This document shows positions 11,430 to 18,372 of a DNA stretch of 20,194 bases, piece by piece. Numbering within the stretch: the first letter of the stretch is position 1; the number at the start of each line of letters is the position of its first letter. The DNA comes from a virus: IMG/VR virus record IMGVR_UViG_3300030090_001713, positions 1 to 20,194 of that record. One strand, 5' to 3'. The notes under the pieces were generated by a model. That model saw nothing but the letters and a program-made list of their open reading frames with translations. It was not told the origin of the DNA and did no database searches. The position numbers and the translations under genes were made by a program.

Positions 11430-11560
11430 TTGCCACCGCCTTTTGATAATCTAAATATCTCAGATTCTACATATACTTGCAAGTCTTGATGCGCATGATT
11501 TTTTAGGATTTCAACGCACATTAATAGGTACTTCTTACGATCGACTAGTATTGTATCCAT
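11426..11560 (-). CDS. 44-residue hypothetical protein
   Basis: Hand-read ORF MDTILVDRKKYLLMCVEILK then NHAHQDLQVYVESEIFRLSK. It is helical with a glycine-lysine tail and no motif. It begins in TAATG and ends in ATGA, so it fits the coupled operon. The CGATCG palindrome at 11538-11543 lies near its start. Confidence 0.55.
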   Translation of the reverse strand: MDTILVDRKKYLLMCVEILKNHAHQDLQVYVESEIFRLSKGGGK

Positions 11561-11727
11561 TACTTTACCTCGTTTTCTTTAAGAGTATCTAAGGTATGCC
11601 ATATAGCATCCCAGTCTTCTACCCTGGCGTTCCATTCCGAAAGAATCGATCCGTCAGAATGATTAACAATTATCTTACCGTTTGACAGTTGAGTAATAGT
11701 TATCTCAGCAGTTGCGTATGACATCAT
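11560..11727 (-). CDS. 55-residue hypothetical protein
   Basis: Hand-read ORF with tandem ATGATG start (MMSYATAEITITQLSNGKII...). AGAGGTG just upstream is a good archaeal ribosome site and is better spaced for the second ATG (11724). The chain has a beta-hairpin (EITITQLSNGKIIVNHSDGS) and then a Trp-rich helix (SEWNARVEDWDAIWHTLDTL). Unrecognised. The overlap with the preceding zinc gene (ATGA) supports it. Confidence 0.58.
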   Translation of the reverse strand: MMSYATAEITITQLSNGKIIVNHSDGSILSEWNARVEDWDAIWHTLDTLKENEVK

Positions 11728-11891
11728 GCACCTCTAGAGTATAGCTCTGCCATTCTTGCAGGTATTACACGGCTTATGTTGCATACGTTACAGCATTTGA
11801 ATGCTGGATGTTCTAAAGGCTCAGGGTTGTTTCCCCAGCCAGTGTACTCCTCTTTGCAGAGGACACAGGTCTTGAATTTTTCTTGATTCAT
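11724..11891 (-). CDS. 55-residue zinc-ribbon protein, first gene of the leftward operon
   Basis: Hand-read ORF MNQEKFKTCVLCKEEYTGWG... with CVLC at 9-12 and CCNVC at 33-37. It is the first gene of the twelve-gene leftward operon. GGGTAGGA lies upstream, and the transcript from the TATA box at 11934-11941 would have a leader of about 20 bases. A zinc ribbon of unknown partner; its promoter-proximal place suggests early and abundant expression. Confidence 0.66.
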   Translation of the reverse strand: MNQEKFKTCVLCKEEYTGWGNNPEPLEHPAFKCCNVCNISRVIPARMAELYSRGA

Positions 11892-11930
11892 ATTTTTTCC
11901 TACCCTTTGTGGGCAACCTTAGATAGACTA

Positions 11931-11942
11931 GGGTTATATAAC
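11931..11942 (-). promoter_or_regulatory. TATA box of the leftward small-gene operon
   Basis: GGGTTATATAAC (plus strand), the box TTATATAA being a palindrome at 11934-11941. For the minus strand, transcription would start near 11911, leaving a short leader with a ribosome site before the ATG at 11891. Because the box is symmetric it could also fire rightward. Confidence 0.55.
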
Positions 11943-11969
11943 AGTTTTGCCTCTAATCCAAACAGCCAA

Positions 11970-11983
11970 AAGCTTATATATGC
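11970..11983 (+). promoter_or_regulatory. TATA box of the rightward methyltransferase operon
   Basis: AAGCTTATATATGC, identical over 14 bases to the leaderless promoter at 4907-4894. CTTATATA is at 11973-11980, so transcription should start near 12003. That leaves a 27-base leader containing GGAAAGGAG 5 bases before the ATG at 12030. Confidence 0.6.
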
Positions 11984-12029
11984 GCACCCATTGTAAGAGT
12001 ACCACCAAAAGATGTGGGAAAGGAGAAAC

Positions 12030-12149
12030 ATGAAAACCGAAAACATGAAAACCGAAAAACAGTATGAGCAAGTCAAAGTTGGCAAAGTTTACGATCTTGG
12101 CGGAAACGGCAAGTGGATGGACATTTGGGAATTAAGAGAGGTCGAATAA
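12030..12149 (+). CDS. 39-residue microprotein, first gene of rightward operon
   Basis: Hand-read ORF MKTENMKTEKQYEQVKVGKV then YDLGGNGKWMDIWELREVE. GGAAAGGAG stands 5 bases before the ATG, the clearest ribosome site in the window. The front carries a direct duplication (MKTEN MKTEK). The fold looks like a small beta-hairpin with a Trp-rich end. The stop is followed at once by the next ATG (TAAATG). Function unknown. Confidence 0.6.
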   Translation: MKTENMKTEKQYEQVKVGKVYDLGGNGKWMDIWELREVE

Positions 12150-12239
12150 ATGAAACCAATGTATTGTTCAGTATGTAAGACTAACTTGCCTCAAAAAAAA
12201 CATTTCTGTGTGCCACTTAACAAGGTGGTGAATGGTTAA
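12150..12239 (+). CDS. 29-residue cysteine microprotein
   Basis: Hand-read ORF MKPMYCSVCKTNLPQKKHFC ending VPLNKVVNG. CSVC at 6-9, His18 and Cys20 give a possible CCHC zinc site. It starts directly after the previous stop and ends directly before the next start. Too short to assign a role. Confidence 0.55.
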   Translation: MKPMYCSVCKTNLPQKKHFCVPLNKVVNG

Positions 12240-12398
12240 ATGGCTAGAAAATTTAAATGGATTTACTTTACAATAGGTGGTGAAAGATACAAATGGACTT
12301 TACCTTTCTCACCAAATGAAGCTCGTGAAGACAGAGTTTGGAAAACTTTGTTTCCAGATGAACAACCAGTATTCGAAAATGATAGGTACAATAAATGA
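12240..12398 (+). CDS. 52-residue basic hypothetical protein
   Basis: Hand-read ORF MARKFKWIYFTIGGERYKWT then LPFSPNEAREDRVWKTLFPD. A beta-hairpin rich in aromatic and basic residues followed by a helix. GGTG lies 11 bases upstream, and the stop overlaps the adenine methyltransferase start (ATGA). The small fold could be a nucleic-acid binder acting with the methyltransferases, but this is inference from position only. Confidence 0.55.
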   Translation: MARKFKWIYFTIGGERYKWTLPFSPNEAREDRVWKTLFPDEQPVFENDRYNK

Positions 12399-12874
12399 AC
12401 GAGTCTACTCGTAAGACTATGTTTAGCTCGGCTACTAATGAGTGGCCTACTCCTATAGAGTTCTACAATAAGTTAGACAAGATGTATCGCTTTAGTCTTG
12501 ACCCTTGCTGTACAAAAGAGTCTGCTAAATGTCCGCATTTTTTTACTGAAGAAGATGATGGATTAGCTCAATCCTGGCAAGGTCATACTGTATTTATGAA
12601 TCCTCCATACGGTTCTGAGATTAAACATTGGGTCAAGAAAGCCTATGAAGAAAGTCAAAAGCACATGACCTTAGTTGTAGCACTTATACCTGCTAGAACA
12701 GATACACAATATTGGCATGATTACTGTATGAAAGCTTCTGAGATAATGCTTGTTAAAGGCAGATTGAAGTTTGGAGATGGAACAGGTTCTGCTCCTTTTC
12801 CGTCAGCCGTTGTAGTCTTTGGAGATAAAGCTATATTGAACCCACCAGTATTGAGTGCAATCGAAAGAACATGA
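12395..12874 (+). CDS. Phage-type DNA N6-adenine methyltransferase (Dam-like)
   Basis: 159 residues, the normal length of the phage DNA N-6-adenine-methyltransferase family (PF05869 type), which transfers a methyl group to adenine N6. The family signature is present: NEWPTPIEFYNKL at 15-27, FSLDPCCTKESAKC at 33-46, GLAQSWQGHTVFMNPPYG with the catalytic NPPY at 69-72, then ALIPARTDTQYWHDYCMKAS and KGRLKFG. It would modify viral DNA, perhaps to avoid host restriction. The target could be GATC as in related enzymes, but that is not shown by the sequence. Its stop overlaps the next methyltransferase start (ATGA), so the two are made together. Confidence 0.88.
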   Translation: MNESTRKTMFSSATNEWPTPIEFYNKLDKMYRFSLDPCCTKESAKCPHFFTEEDDGLAQSWQGHTVFMNPPYGSEIKHWVKKAYEESQKHMTLVVALIPARTDTQYWHDYCMKASEIMLVKGRLKFGDGTGSAPFPSAVVVFGDKAILNPPVLSAIERT

Positions 12875-13542
12875 ATATCTTAGAACTGTTTGGCGGATCG
12901 TGTAGCTTTAGTAATGTAGCTAAAGAAAGAGGACATAACACATTTACTTCTGATTGGAAACAATATGGCAAGATCGATTACGTTACTGATATTATGGACT
13001 TTGATGTTAACCAGGTTCCTTTTGATGTAGATTTTATCTGGGCAAGTCCGCCTTGTACTTACTTTAGCGTTGCATCTATTGGCCACCATTGGTATCCTAA
13101 CCATACTCCTAAAAGCGACAAAGCCTTAGAAGGAGTAGCGATCGTAAGAAAAACCTTAGAGATTATTGAAAAGATAAATCCACCATTAGGTTGGGTTATT
13201 GAAAATCCTAGAGGTAAGCTTAGAAAGCTTGGATTGATTAACAACGATTATCTTGATACCGTAACTTACTGTAGATATGGAGATACTAGAATGAAACCTA
13301 CAGATCTCTGGAATACAATATCTCCACCCTGGAAGCCACGCAAGATGTGTAAGAATGGCGATAGCTGTCATGTATCTGCACCTAGAGGAAGTAAAACTGG
13401 TACGCAAGGATTGAAAGGAGCGTACGAGCGATCTAAAGTTCCTAGTGAACTTTGTGATGAAATTATTAAAGTTTTAGAATCTGTCCAGTCGATCGACCAG
13501 AATTACTTTGTCAAGGAGCAAACTTCTCTTTTAGATTTCTAA
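12871..13542 (+). CDS. Short C5-type DNA methyltransferase
   Basis: 223 residues. Motif I is NILELFGGSCSFS (2-14). Motif IV is WASPPC with Cys62 as the candidate nucleophile. Motif VI is IENPRG, so the usual ENV is ENP. MKPTDLWNT at 141-149 resembles a block found in short viral cytosine methyltransferases. A cysteine pair near 160-166 (CKNGDSC) may bind metal or shape the substrate site. It is shorter than cellular C5 enzymes, with a small recognition region. It is the last gene of the rightward operon and converges on the tail module with a 4-base overlap and no visible terminator. Its target may be cytosine, but the altered motifs leave this open. Confidence 0.78.
   Translation: MNILELFGGSCSFSNVAKERGHNTFTSDWKQYGKIDYVTDIMDFDVNQVPFDVDFIWASPPCTYFSVASIGHHWYPNHTPKSDKALEGVAIVRKTLEIIEKINPPLGWVIENPRGKLRKLGLINNDYLDTVTYCRYGDTRMKPTDLWNTISPPWKPRKMCKNGDSCHVSAPRGSKTGTQGLKGAYERSKVPSELCDEIIKVLESVQSIDQNYFVKEQTSLLDF
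13485..13500. repeat. CGATCG-centred palindrome, copy in C5-type methyltransferase gene
   Basis: CCAGTCGATCGACCAG, 14 of 16 positions matching the perfect palindrome CTGGTCGATCGACCAG. Related copies lie at 3888-3903 (15 of 16) and 1049-1064 (left half and core). It is inside coding sequence here. Confidence 0.4.
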
Positions 13543-14621
13543 AGTTGTAGTTGTCTTACGAAATCCTTTAAGTTTAGTTCTGGTTCGCCCAGGGTTAACT
13601 TAGTAACTAAAGAATCGCCAATATCAGTCTCGTAAGCCACCACTGGTAGGATTACATCTTTTTCTAACATAGGAACGTCTAAACGCACTAAATCGCCTAA
13701 TCCTACCCACTCTGCGTTGTGCATAGTTATAGCATAGCTGACTGTAGGAGTAGAGAATGCTTGCAGTATTTCATAAGCTGTATTTTCTAAGATTCCACGA
13801 TTTGTAGTATCCAAAGTAATTAAGGTAGAACTTGGGCCATATTGATTAATGCTACTGTCATCATTCAACGTTACAAAAATATTAGCATCAGATTTACTCT
13901 GAGCAGTTACAGAATTAAATAATCTAGTAGTATCTATTTGAGCCACAATGCCTTGCCCTGTTATGTTTGCATCATCTTCCGATATACTAAACACAGGTTG
14001 TGCAGCTTTGTTTTTATGATCTGCTAAATACAAATCAAACTTATTACCTGAGCGAATTGCATATCTATATCTTACAAAATCGTTGTTATCATGAAAATCA
14101 TCATTATAGGAACGTAACATAAACTCCATACATTTATCAATAAAGTCTTTACGTTTTTGCAAACCTGCTAGGTTCATATCTGTGTTAGCAATTATGCCTG
14201 AACCACTAAGTGCATCAGATACATCTATATCTCTGTAATTAGCTGCATCAGTTACTAAGAAATACAAATCCTGACCAACTATGTCCGACTGCTTAAAGTC
14301 TCTAAACTCGGAGGTAGCTAACGAGGTTATCCTGTCCATAGCCACGATTGTGTGAGTTTGATTACCTGGTTTAATTACTTTTACTATTCCTTCAAAGTCC
14401 AGATTATGAATGGTGTCGCCTCTACCAATATTTAATTTTAACACAGCTCCTAGTCTAGCCTTAAGCAATGATTCTTTATCTGATACTTGTATAGTCACGG
14501 ATCGTGGTTCGTTTACTGTTGCTTTATACAACACTTTACTGATTGTAAGAAACTGGTTATTATCTATTGTTGCTTCTATTTCTACTTGGTCTGCAAGCTG
14601 GTCTGAATTTGTCAGACTCAT
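13539..14621 (-). CDS. Baseplate hub-like tail protein
   Basis: 360 residues, beta-rich. It looks like the tail hub/gp27-like family (siphovirus gp37-like or tail-endopeptidase-associated proteins): an N-terminal domain with ISKVLYKATVNEPRSVTIQV and a swapped strand KLNIGRGDTIHNLDFEGIVK, a middle insertion (FIDKCMEFMLRSYNDDFHDN), and a C-terminal part with VGLGDLVRLDVPMLEKDVIL and VAYETDIGDSLVTKLTLGEP. Such proteins form the trimer at the tail tip that connects the tube to the host-contact parts. It is the last gene of the tail module, after the 1025-residue protein (TAATG overlap). The family call is from overall pattern, not from a single motif. Confidence 0.65.
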   Translation of the reverse strand: MSLTNSDQLADQVEIEATIDNNQFLTISKVLYKATVNEPRSVTIQVSDKESLLKARLGAVLKLNIGRGDTIHNLDFEGIVKVIKPGNQTHTIVAMDRITSLATSEFRDFKQSDIVGQDLYFLVTDAANYRDIDVSDALSGSGIIANTDMNLAGLQKRKDFIDKCMEFMLRSYNDDFHDNNDFVRYRYAIRSGNKFDLYLADHKNKAAQPVFSISEDDANITGQGIVAQIDTTRLFNSVTAQSKSDANIFVTLNDDSSINQYGPSSTLITLDTTNRGILENTAYEILQAFSTPTVSYAITMHNAEWVGLGDLVRLDVPMLEKDVILPVVAYETDIGDSLVTKLTLGEPELNLKDFVRQLQL

Positions 14622-17600
14622 TAAGTAACATCCTCACCAAGAATTACAAAGTTTAGATTTGCTAAATACACGTTAGGATCTGTAGTATCTTTGGTAAGAT
14701 TACCAGATTCTAATCGCATTCGCAATGTTCTATAAGATGTAGTTGGCGAGTCTAACTTTTTACTGTCTAAGAAAACATAATCATATCTGTTACCTTCAAC
14801 TAAACTAAACAATGCCCTGTATCCTGTTTGGTCAAGAGCTTTGGCTTGCACTGTTACTTTAGGGATACCTAGCTTGGTTCTAGTAACGCCAACTGGATAA
14901 CGCCTGATACCTAAAGGCATCTGTGCAGTTATACCGCCACTTCTTGCTATTGCAACCTTTTCGATTGCTATATTACTATTACTTGCTAAAGTGTCAAGAT
15001 CAAGAGTTTCAGGAGCAACTGCTCTTATTTCTACATCATCTTCTGACCAATGAAAACTTAACGAATGATTGTTAGTTGTAGTTCCTTTGTTAGTTGCATT
15101 AAAGCGTGTTGTTTCATTGTCAAACACTGCCATGTAAAACCTTACAGCGTCATCATTTCCTGCTGAATTATGGATTGCAGCCGTAATACTTGGTTTAGAT
15201 GTAGAGTCATGTCTTAAGATTTCTACATTGGTCTCATCAGTATCTGCAACTAGTGTGGTAGATACATAACTTCTTTCATCAGCAGTTAAATTTGAAGGAT
15301 TTGTTTCAATATTTATTTCATTATAAAAATCACCATTTCGGTTGAATGATGCAATCTTGTAAAATTTAGGAGATAAAAATGTACCGTTGTCTGAGGTAGA
15401 TGATGCAACTTTAATTATATCACCAACATAAAATCCATTATCCATCCAACAATTCTGGTCGCTTGAGGATCTTAAAGTATCTATGTTTCCTGTAATATTA
15501 ATTACTCCTGCTGCTGTAAAATTAATGTTTGTACCAATTACTCTAGCATATCCGCCCCACTTATATCTGTTAGCAGTTCTGTATTCAAAAATGTCAGTGC
15601 CGTTTGCGTGTTCAGTTGGAGTTGTGCCGTTGTAACCTCTCATGACTAAAAAGTCATTACCGCTTTCAACATGAACAAACATATCTTCACTGCCTACTTT
15701 AATAATGTCAGGTTCTTTAATATCATTATCATCCGCTGCTGTATGAGTCATAATCTCATCATCTGCTGCAAATGGGCTTTCATTTACTGTAGTATTTGCA
15801 TTTGGTAAACTAGCGGTAGTATTACTTGTGTAAAACAAATTAGTATTAATATTTTGATTTGGACTTTCGTTTGTAACTAAAATATATCTTCTGCAACTAA
15901 ATATAGTATTATCTTCATTAGCAGCTTTTGTTGTACAAACTACACATTCTATTTCTTTAAAAAATACAGCGTTACCTGCTGCGTCTACTGCTGCTGCTCC
16001 TATGTTAGGTCTTGCATCTATATCAAAAGCTAAAGGTGAAGCTGTAGCTGAAGTGTAAGCATAATGGTCAAAATTAGTATTATCTGTATCAGCAACGCCT
16101 ACACCTGCACTAGTAAAAGAAGCTAAACCAAATATCTTGAATACAGTATCATCATTATCAACTGCCGACAACGCTCCAATTTTAACTTGTTTACTACCGT
16201 CATCAAATACAGTATTGTCATTGTCTAAAGCGTTAGAAGTACAAATTGTATTTGTTAAATCTGTTGGTGTATATGCCCAACCATAATGTTGAATAAGTTT
16301 GTCAGAACCGCTTGTTCTGGATTGCTGTCCTGACAATGTGATTGCTGTTGTTCGGTCTCCATATTTTGCTTGAGTAACTTTAGTTGTTGATGGTGAAAGT
16401 ATAGCCGTTGGCAAACCGACTTTAACGTCTGGTTGATTACCAGTAATATTACCTTTGTCAGACCTAAAACCATTTTCATCTTCTACTTGTACCTTTACAA
16501 CTTTAGCACCTGATGTGTGATACACATGACTAACAACAACGTTTGAAGAATTATCAAGCACAGGGCTAAGATCTTGCATTTCGTAAACTGCATAGTCTTC
16601 ATCCGTATCGCTAGTGCCTGAGTCCCAGTTTACTCTTATCTTAGTAAACTTGTTACCTGTGGATGCTGCACTTACAGCAGAGTTAGTCACCTTAAGATAC
16701 AGCTTTTGACCTATGGTAGAGTTCTCTTTTCCTGATCCTAAAGCAGAAGAAAGAGCAGAGTCGGTATGTAATACTGCTGCGTTTATTGCAGGTCTAAATA
16801 ATACAATTTCATTGCCAGCAGTTGCAGTTGTATCTGTAAACTCGTCATTTTCTGTAAACACTCTGACAAACTTATTTGCACCTTGAGTAAGTGTAGCGAC
16901 AGATGACATTGGCACAACTTCAGTAGCACCTAAGTTTGGAGTTGCTTGACCAAAATCCTCACTAGCCGTTGCACTTATTCCTGCTGAACTTGCACTCTCA
17001 AGATAGTACTTGTCAATTGAATCATCATTTGGTAAAGTTACACTTAGGTTAGCAGATAAACCGTCTGCGGTGATTGCAGAAGCTAAAGTAGCTTGGTCTG
17101 GTTTTTTTTCTTTAGTCAACAAAGTAGCACTACTGTTTGGATTACTTATCGAAACTACGCTTGCTCCTGTTGCATATAATATTAAAAATATAGTTGAACC
17201 AAAATCATAACCTTGAGTTTTACATTCTATTTCAGTAATATCTAAATTCTCAGTGCCTGTACCGCCACTTAAAAAATCATCAAACCTATCTCCGCCTACA
17301 CATATTGGCACAGTGTGTGTAGGATCAATGTGTGCAGGGTTAGCTGGGTTCCATTTAATGTTAGAAGAGTTACCTTCTCTATTAGGTGTTGAATATGTAA
17401 GCTCTTCAAACTCAATAGTGTTATTAAAAGATGAACTCATTGGATAACAAAAAATACTGCTTCCTGCTACAGATACATTTACACTTAATCTAATTTTATG
17501 AATGTATGCTTTATTTGAAATAGTTAAAGTATCTCTATCAGGTATTCTTATTTTTAAAAATAAACACTCAGTGGTACTGCTTGAACCAATTAATGGTTGA

Positions 17601-17698
17601 ACACCAGCTCCTGAGCCAAATGAACCATTAGCGTTTGTGTCTGCATTTGCACTATCTGCACGACCAGTTTCAACATCTAATGAAGTGCTTACCGTCAT
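14621..17698 (-). CDS. Large tail/baseplate protein with Ig/PKD-like domains
   Basis: 1025 residues, rich in S, T, N and A and in beta strands, with no membrane segment. Residues about 335-415 look like a PKD or Ig-like domain (KIRVNWDSGTSDTDEDYAVY, then VVSHVYHTSGAKVVKVQVED). Residues about 490-600 hold four spaced copies of a D-N-D-N-T-V-F motif (NDNTVF, NDDTVF, TDNTNF, NEDNTIF). The last 130 residues (RRYPVGVTRTKLGIPKVTVQ, YRALFSLVEGNRYDYVFLDS) look like a tail-assembly end domain. It lies between tape measure and hub, where baseplate or receptor-binding proteins are usual, so surface contact with the host is likely. It starts at ATG 17698 in a TAATG overlap. Confidence 0.62.
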   Translation of the reverse strand: MTVSTSLDVETGRADSANADTNANGSFGSGAGVQPLIGSSSTTECLFLKIRIPDRDTLTISNKAYIHKIRLSVNVSVAGSSIFCYPMSSSFNNTIEFEELTYSTPNREGNSSNIKWNPANPAHIDPTHTVPICVGGDRFDDFLSGGTGTENLDITEIECKTQGYDFGSTIFLILYATGASVVSISNPNSSATLLTKEKKPDQATLASAITADGLSANLSVTLPNDDSIDKYYLESASSAGISATASEDFGQATPNLGATEVVPMSSVATLTQGANKFVRVFTENDEFTDTTATAGNEIVLFRPAINAAVLHTDSALSSALGSGKENSTIGQKLYLKVTNSAVSAASTGNKFTKIRVNWDSGTSDTDEDYAVYEMQDLSPVLDNSSNVVVSHVYHTSGAKVVKVQVEDENGFRSDKGNITGNQPDVKVGLPTAILSPSTTKVTQAKYGDRTTAITLSGQQSRTSGSDKLIQHYGWAYTPTDLTNTICTSNALDNDNTVFDDGSKQVKIGALSAVDNDDTVFKIFGLASFTSAGVGVADTDNTNFDHYAYTSATASPLAFDIDARPNIGAAAVDAAGNAVFFKEIECVVCTTKAANEDNTIFSCRRYILVTNESPNQNINTNLFYTSNTTASLPNANTTVNESPFAADDEIMTHTAADDNDIKEPDIIKVGSEDMFVHVESGNDFLVMRGYNGTTPTEHANGTDIFEYRTANRYKWGGYARVIGTNINFTAAGVINITGNIDTLRSSSDQNCWMDNGFYVGDIIKVASSTSDNGTFLSPKFYKIASFNRNGDFYNEINIETNPSNLTADERSYVSTTLVADTDETNVEILRHDSTSKPSITAAIHNSAGNDDAVRFYMAVFDNETTRFNATNKGTTTNNHSLSFHWSEDDVEIRAVAPETLDLDTLASNSNIAIEKVAIARSGGITAQMPLGIRRYPVGVTRTKLGIPKVTVQAKALDQTGYRALFSLVEGNRYDYVFLDSKKLDSPTTSYRTLRMRLESGNLTKDTTDPNVYLANLNFVILGEDVT

Positions 17699-18372
17699 TA
17701 TCTACCTCCCAGCGTATTTAGAACACCACTAACTGGCCCAAAGGATAGTGCATCCCCTAACTCTGCTGCTCTAGTAACTGTGCCTGTTATTGAATTATTA
17801 ACTCTATCTATCAAATCTGCCAACATCTCAAACCCATCTTTTAATCCTTCAACTGCTCTAGTAACTAAACCAAACTTAGCTTCTAATGCTATTAATGCCA
17901 GTACAAGCAAAATAATACCCATAACAATCATACCAACTGGATTTGCTTTCATTGCTAAATTAAGTCTAGTCTGAGCAGTTGTTGCCATGTTAGTTACACT
18001 TATCTGACCAATCTTAGCTTTAACATCTGCTAAAGATACTACCGTGCTTAATTTTTGTACTGCCACATATACTTCCATTGGCCCAGCAATAATTTCAAAC
18101 GCAAATCTAGCTTTCATCAAAGATTTAGCTTGCTCTTCATTTACAAAGTTTAACTCTTGAGCTGCTGTAATTGTCTTAGCATAACCACCAGATATCTGAT
18201 TTAAACTGCTAACCATAGCTTCTTGCTTTGCTATATTTTCCATCATAGCTAAACTAGCTGCTGCTTGACTATCTTCAAACTCTTTTGTCTTTTGGGTTGC
18301 TTTGTTTAAGCCATCTTCAAGTCCTGACGGGTCTGCTTCTAAAACTATACCTAGTTCTTCTACTACGGCCAT
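17698..18372 (-). CDS. Short tape measure-like tail protein
   Basis: 224 residues, far shorter than usual tape measures (often 600-2000). The fit is by composition and position: LGIVLEADPSGLEDGLNKAT at the N-terminus is a common tape-measure opening (a strand, then D-x-S-x-x-x-x-G-L-x-x-A), a helical/coiled region follows, then LAMKANPVGMIVMGIILLVLALIALEAKFG with one hydrophobic stretch and the typical 'NP-G-I' motif. Tape measures set tail length at about 0.15 nm per residue, which would give a tail near 34 nm. It is preceded by the chaperone-like gene and followed by the large tail protein. No frameshift or stop explains the short length. Confidence 0.7.
   Translation of the reverse strand: MAVVEELGIVLEADPSGLEDGLNKATQKTKEFEDSQAAASLAMMENIAKQEAMVSSLNQISGGYAKTITAAQELNFVNEEQAKSLMKARFAFEIIAGPMEVYVAVQKLSTVVSLADVKAKIGQISVTNMATTAQTRLNLAMKANPVGMIVMGIILLVLALIALEAKFGLVTRAVEGLKDGFEMLADLIDRVNNSITGTVTRAAELGDALSFGPVSGVLNTLGGR

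Noticed and set aside
11900-12085. 61-codon minus-strand frame between the divergent operons
   Set aside because: It runs through both TATA boxes and the leader of the rightward operon, and its sequence (hydrophobic and aromatic low complexity) is antisense to the 12030 gene.
12880-13407. Minus-strand frames of 61-74 codons across the rightward methyltransferase
   Set aside because: Antisense shadows of a gene with clear methyltransferase motifs.
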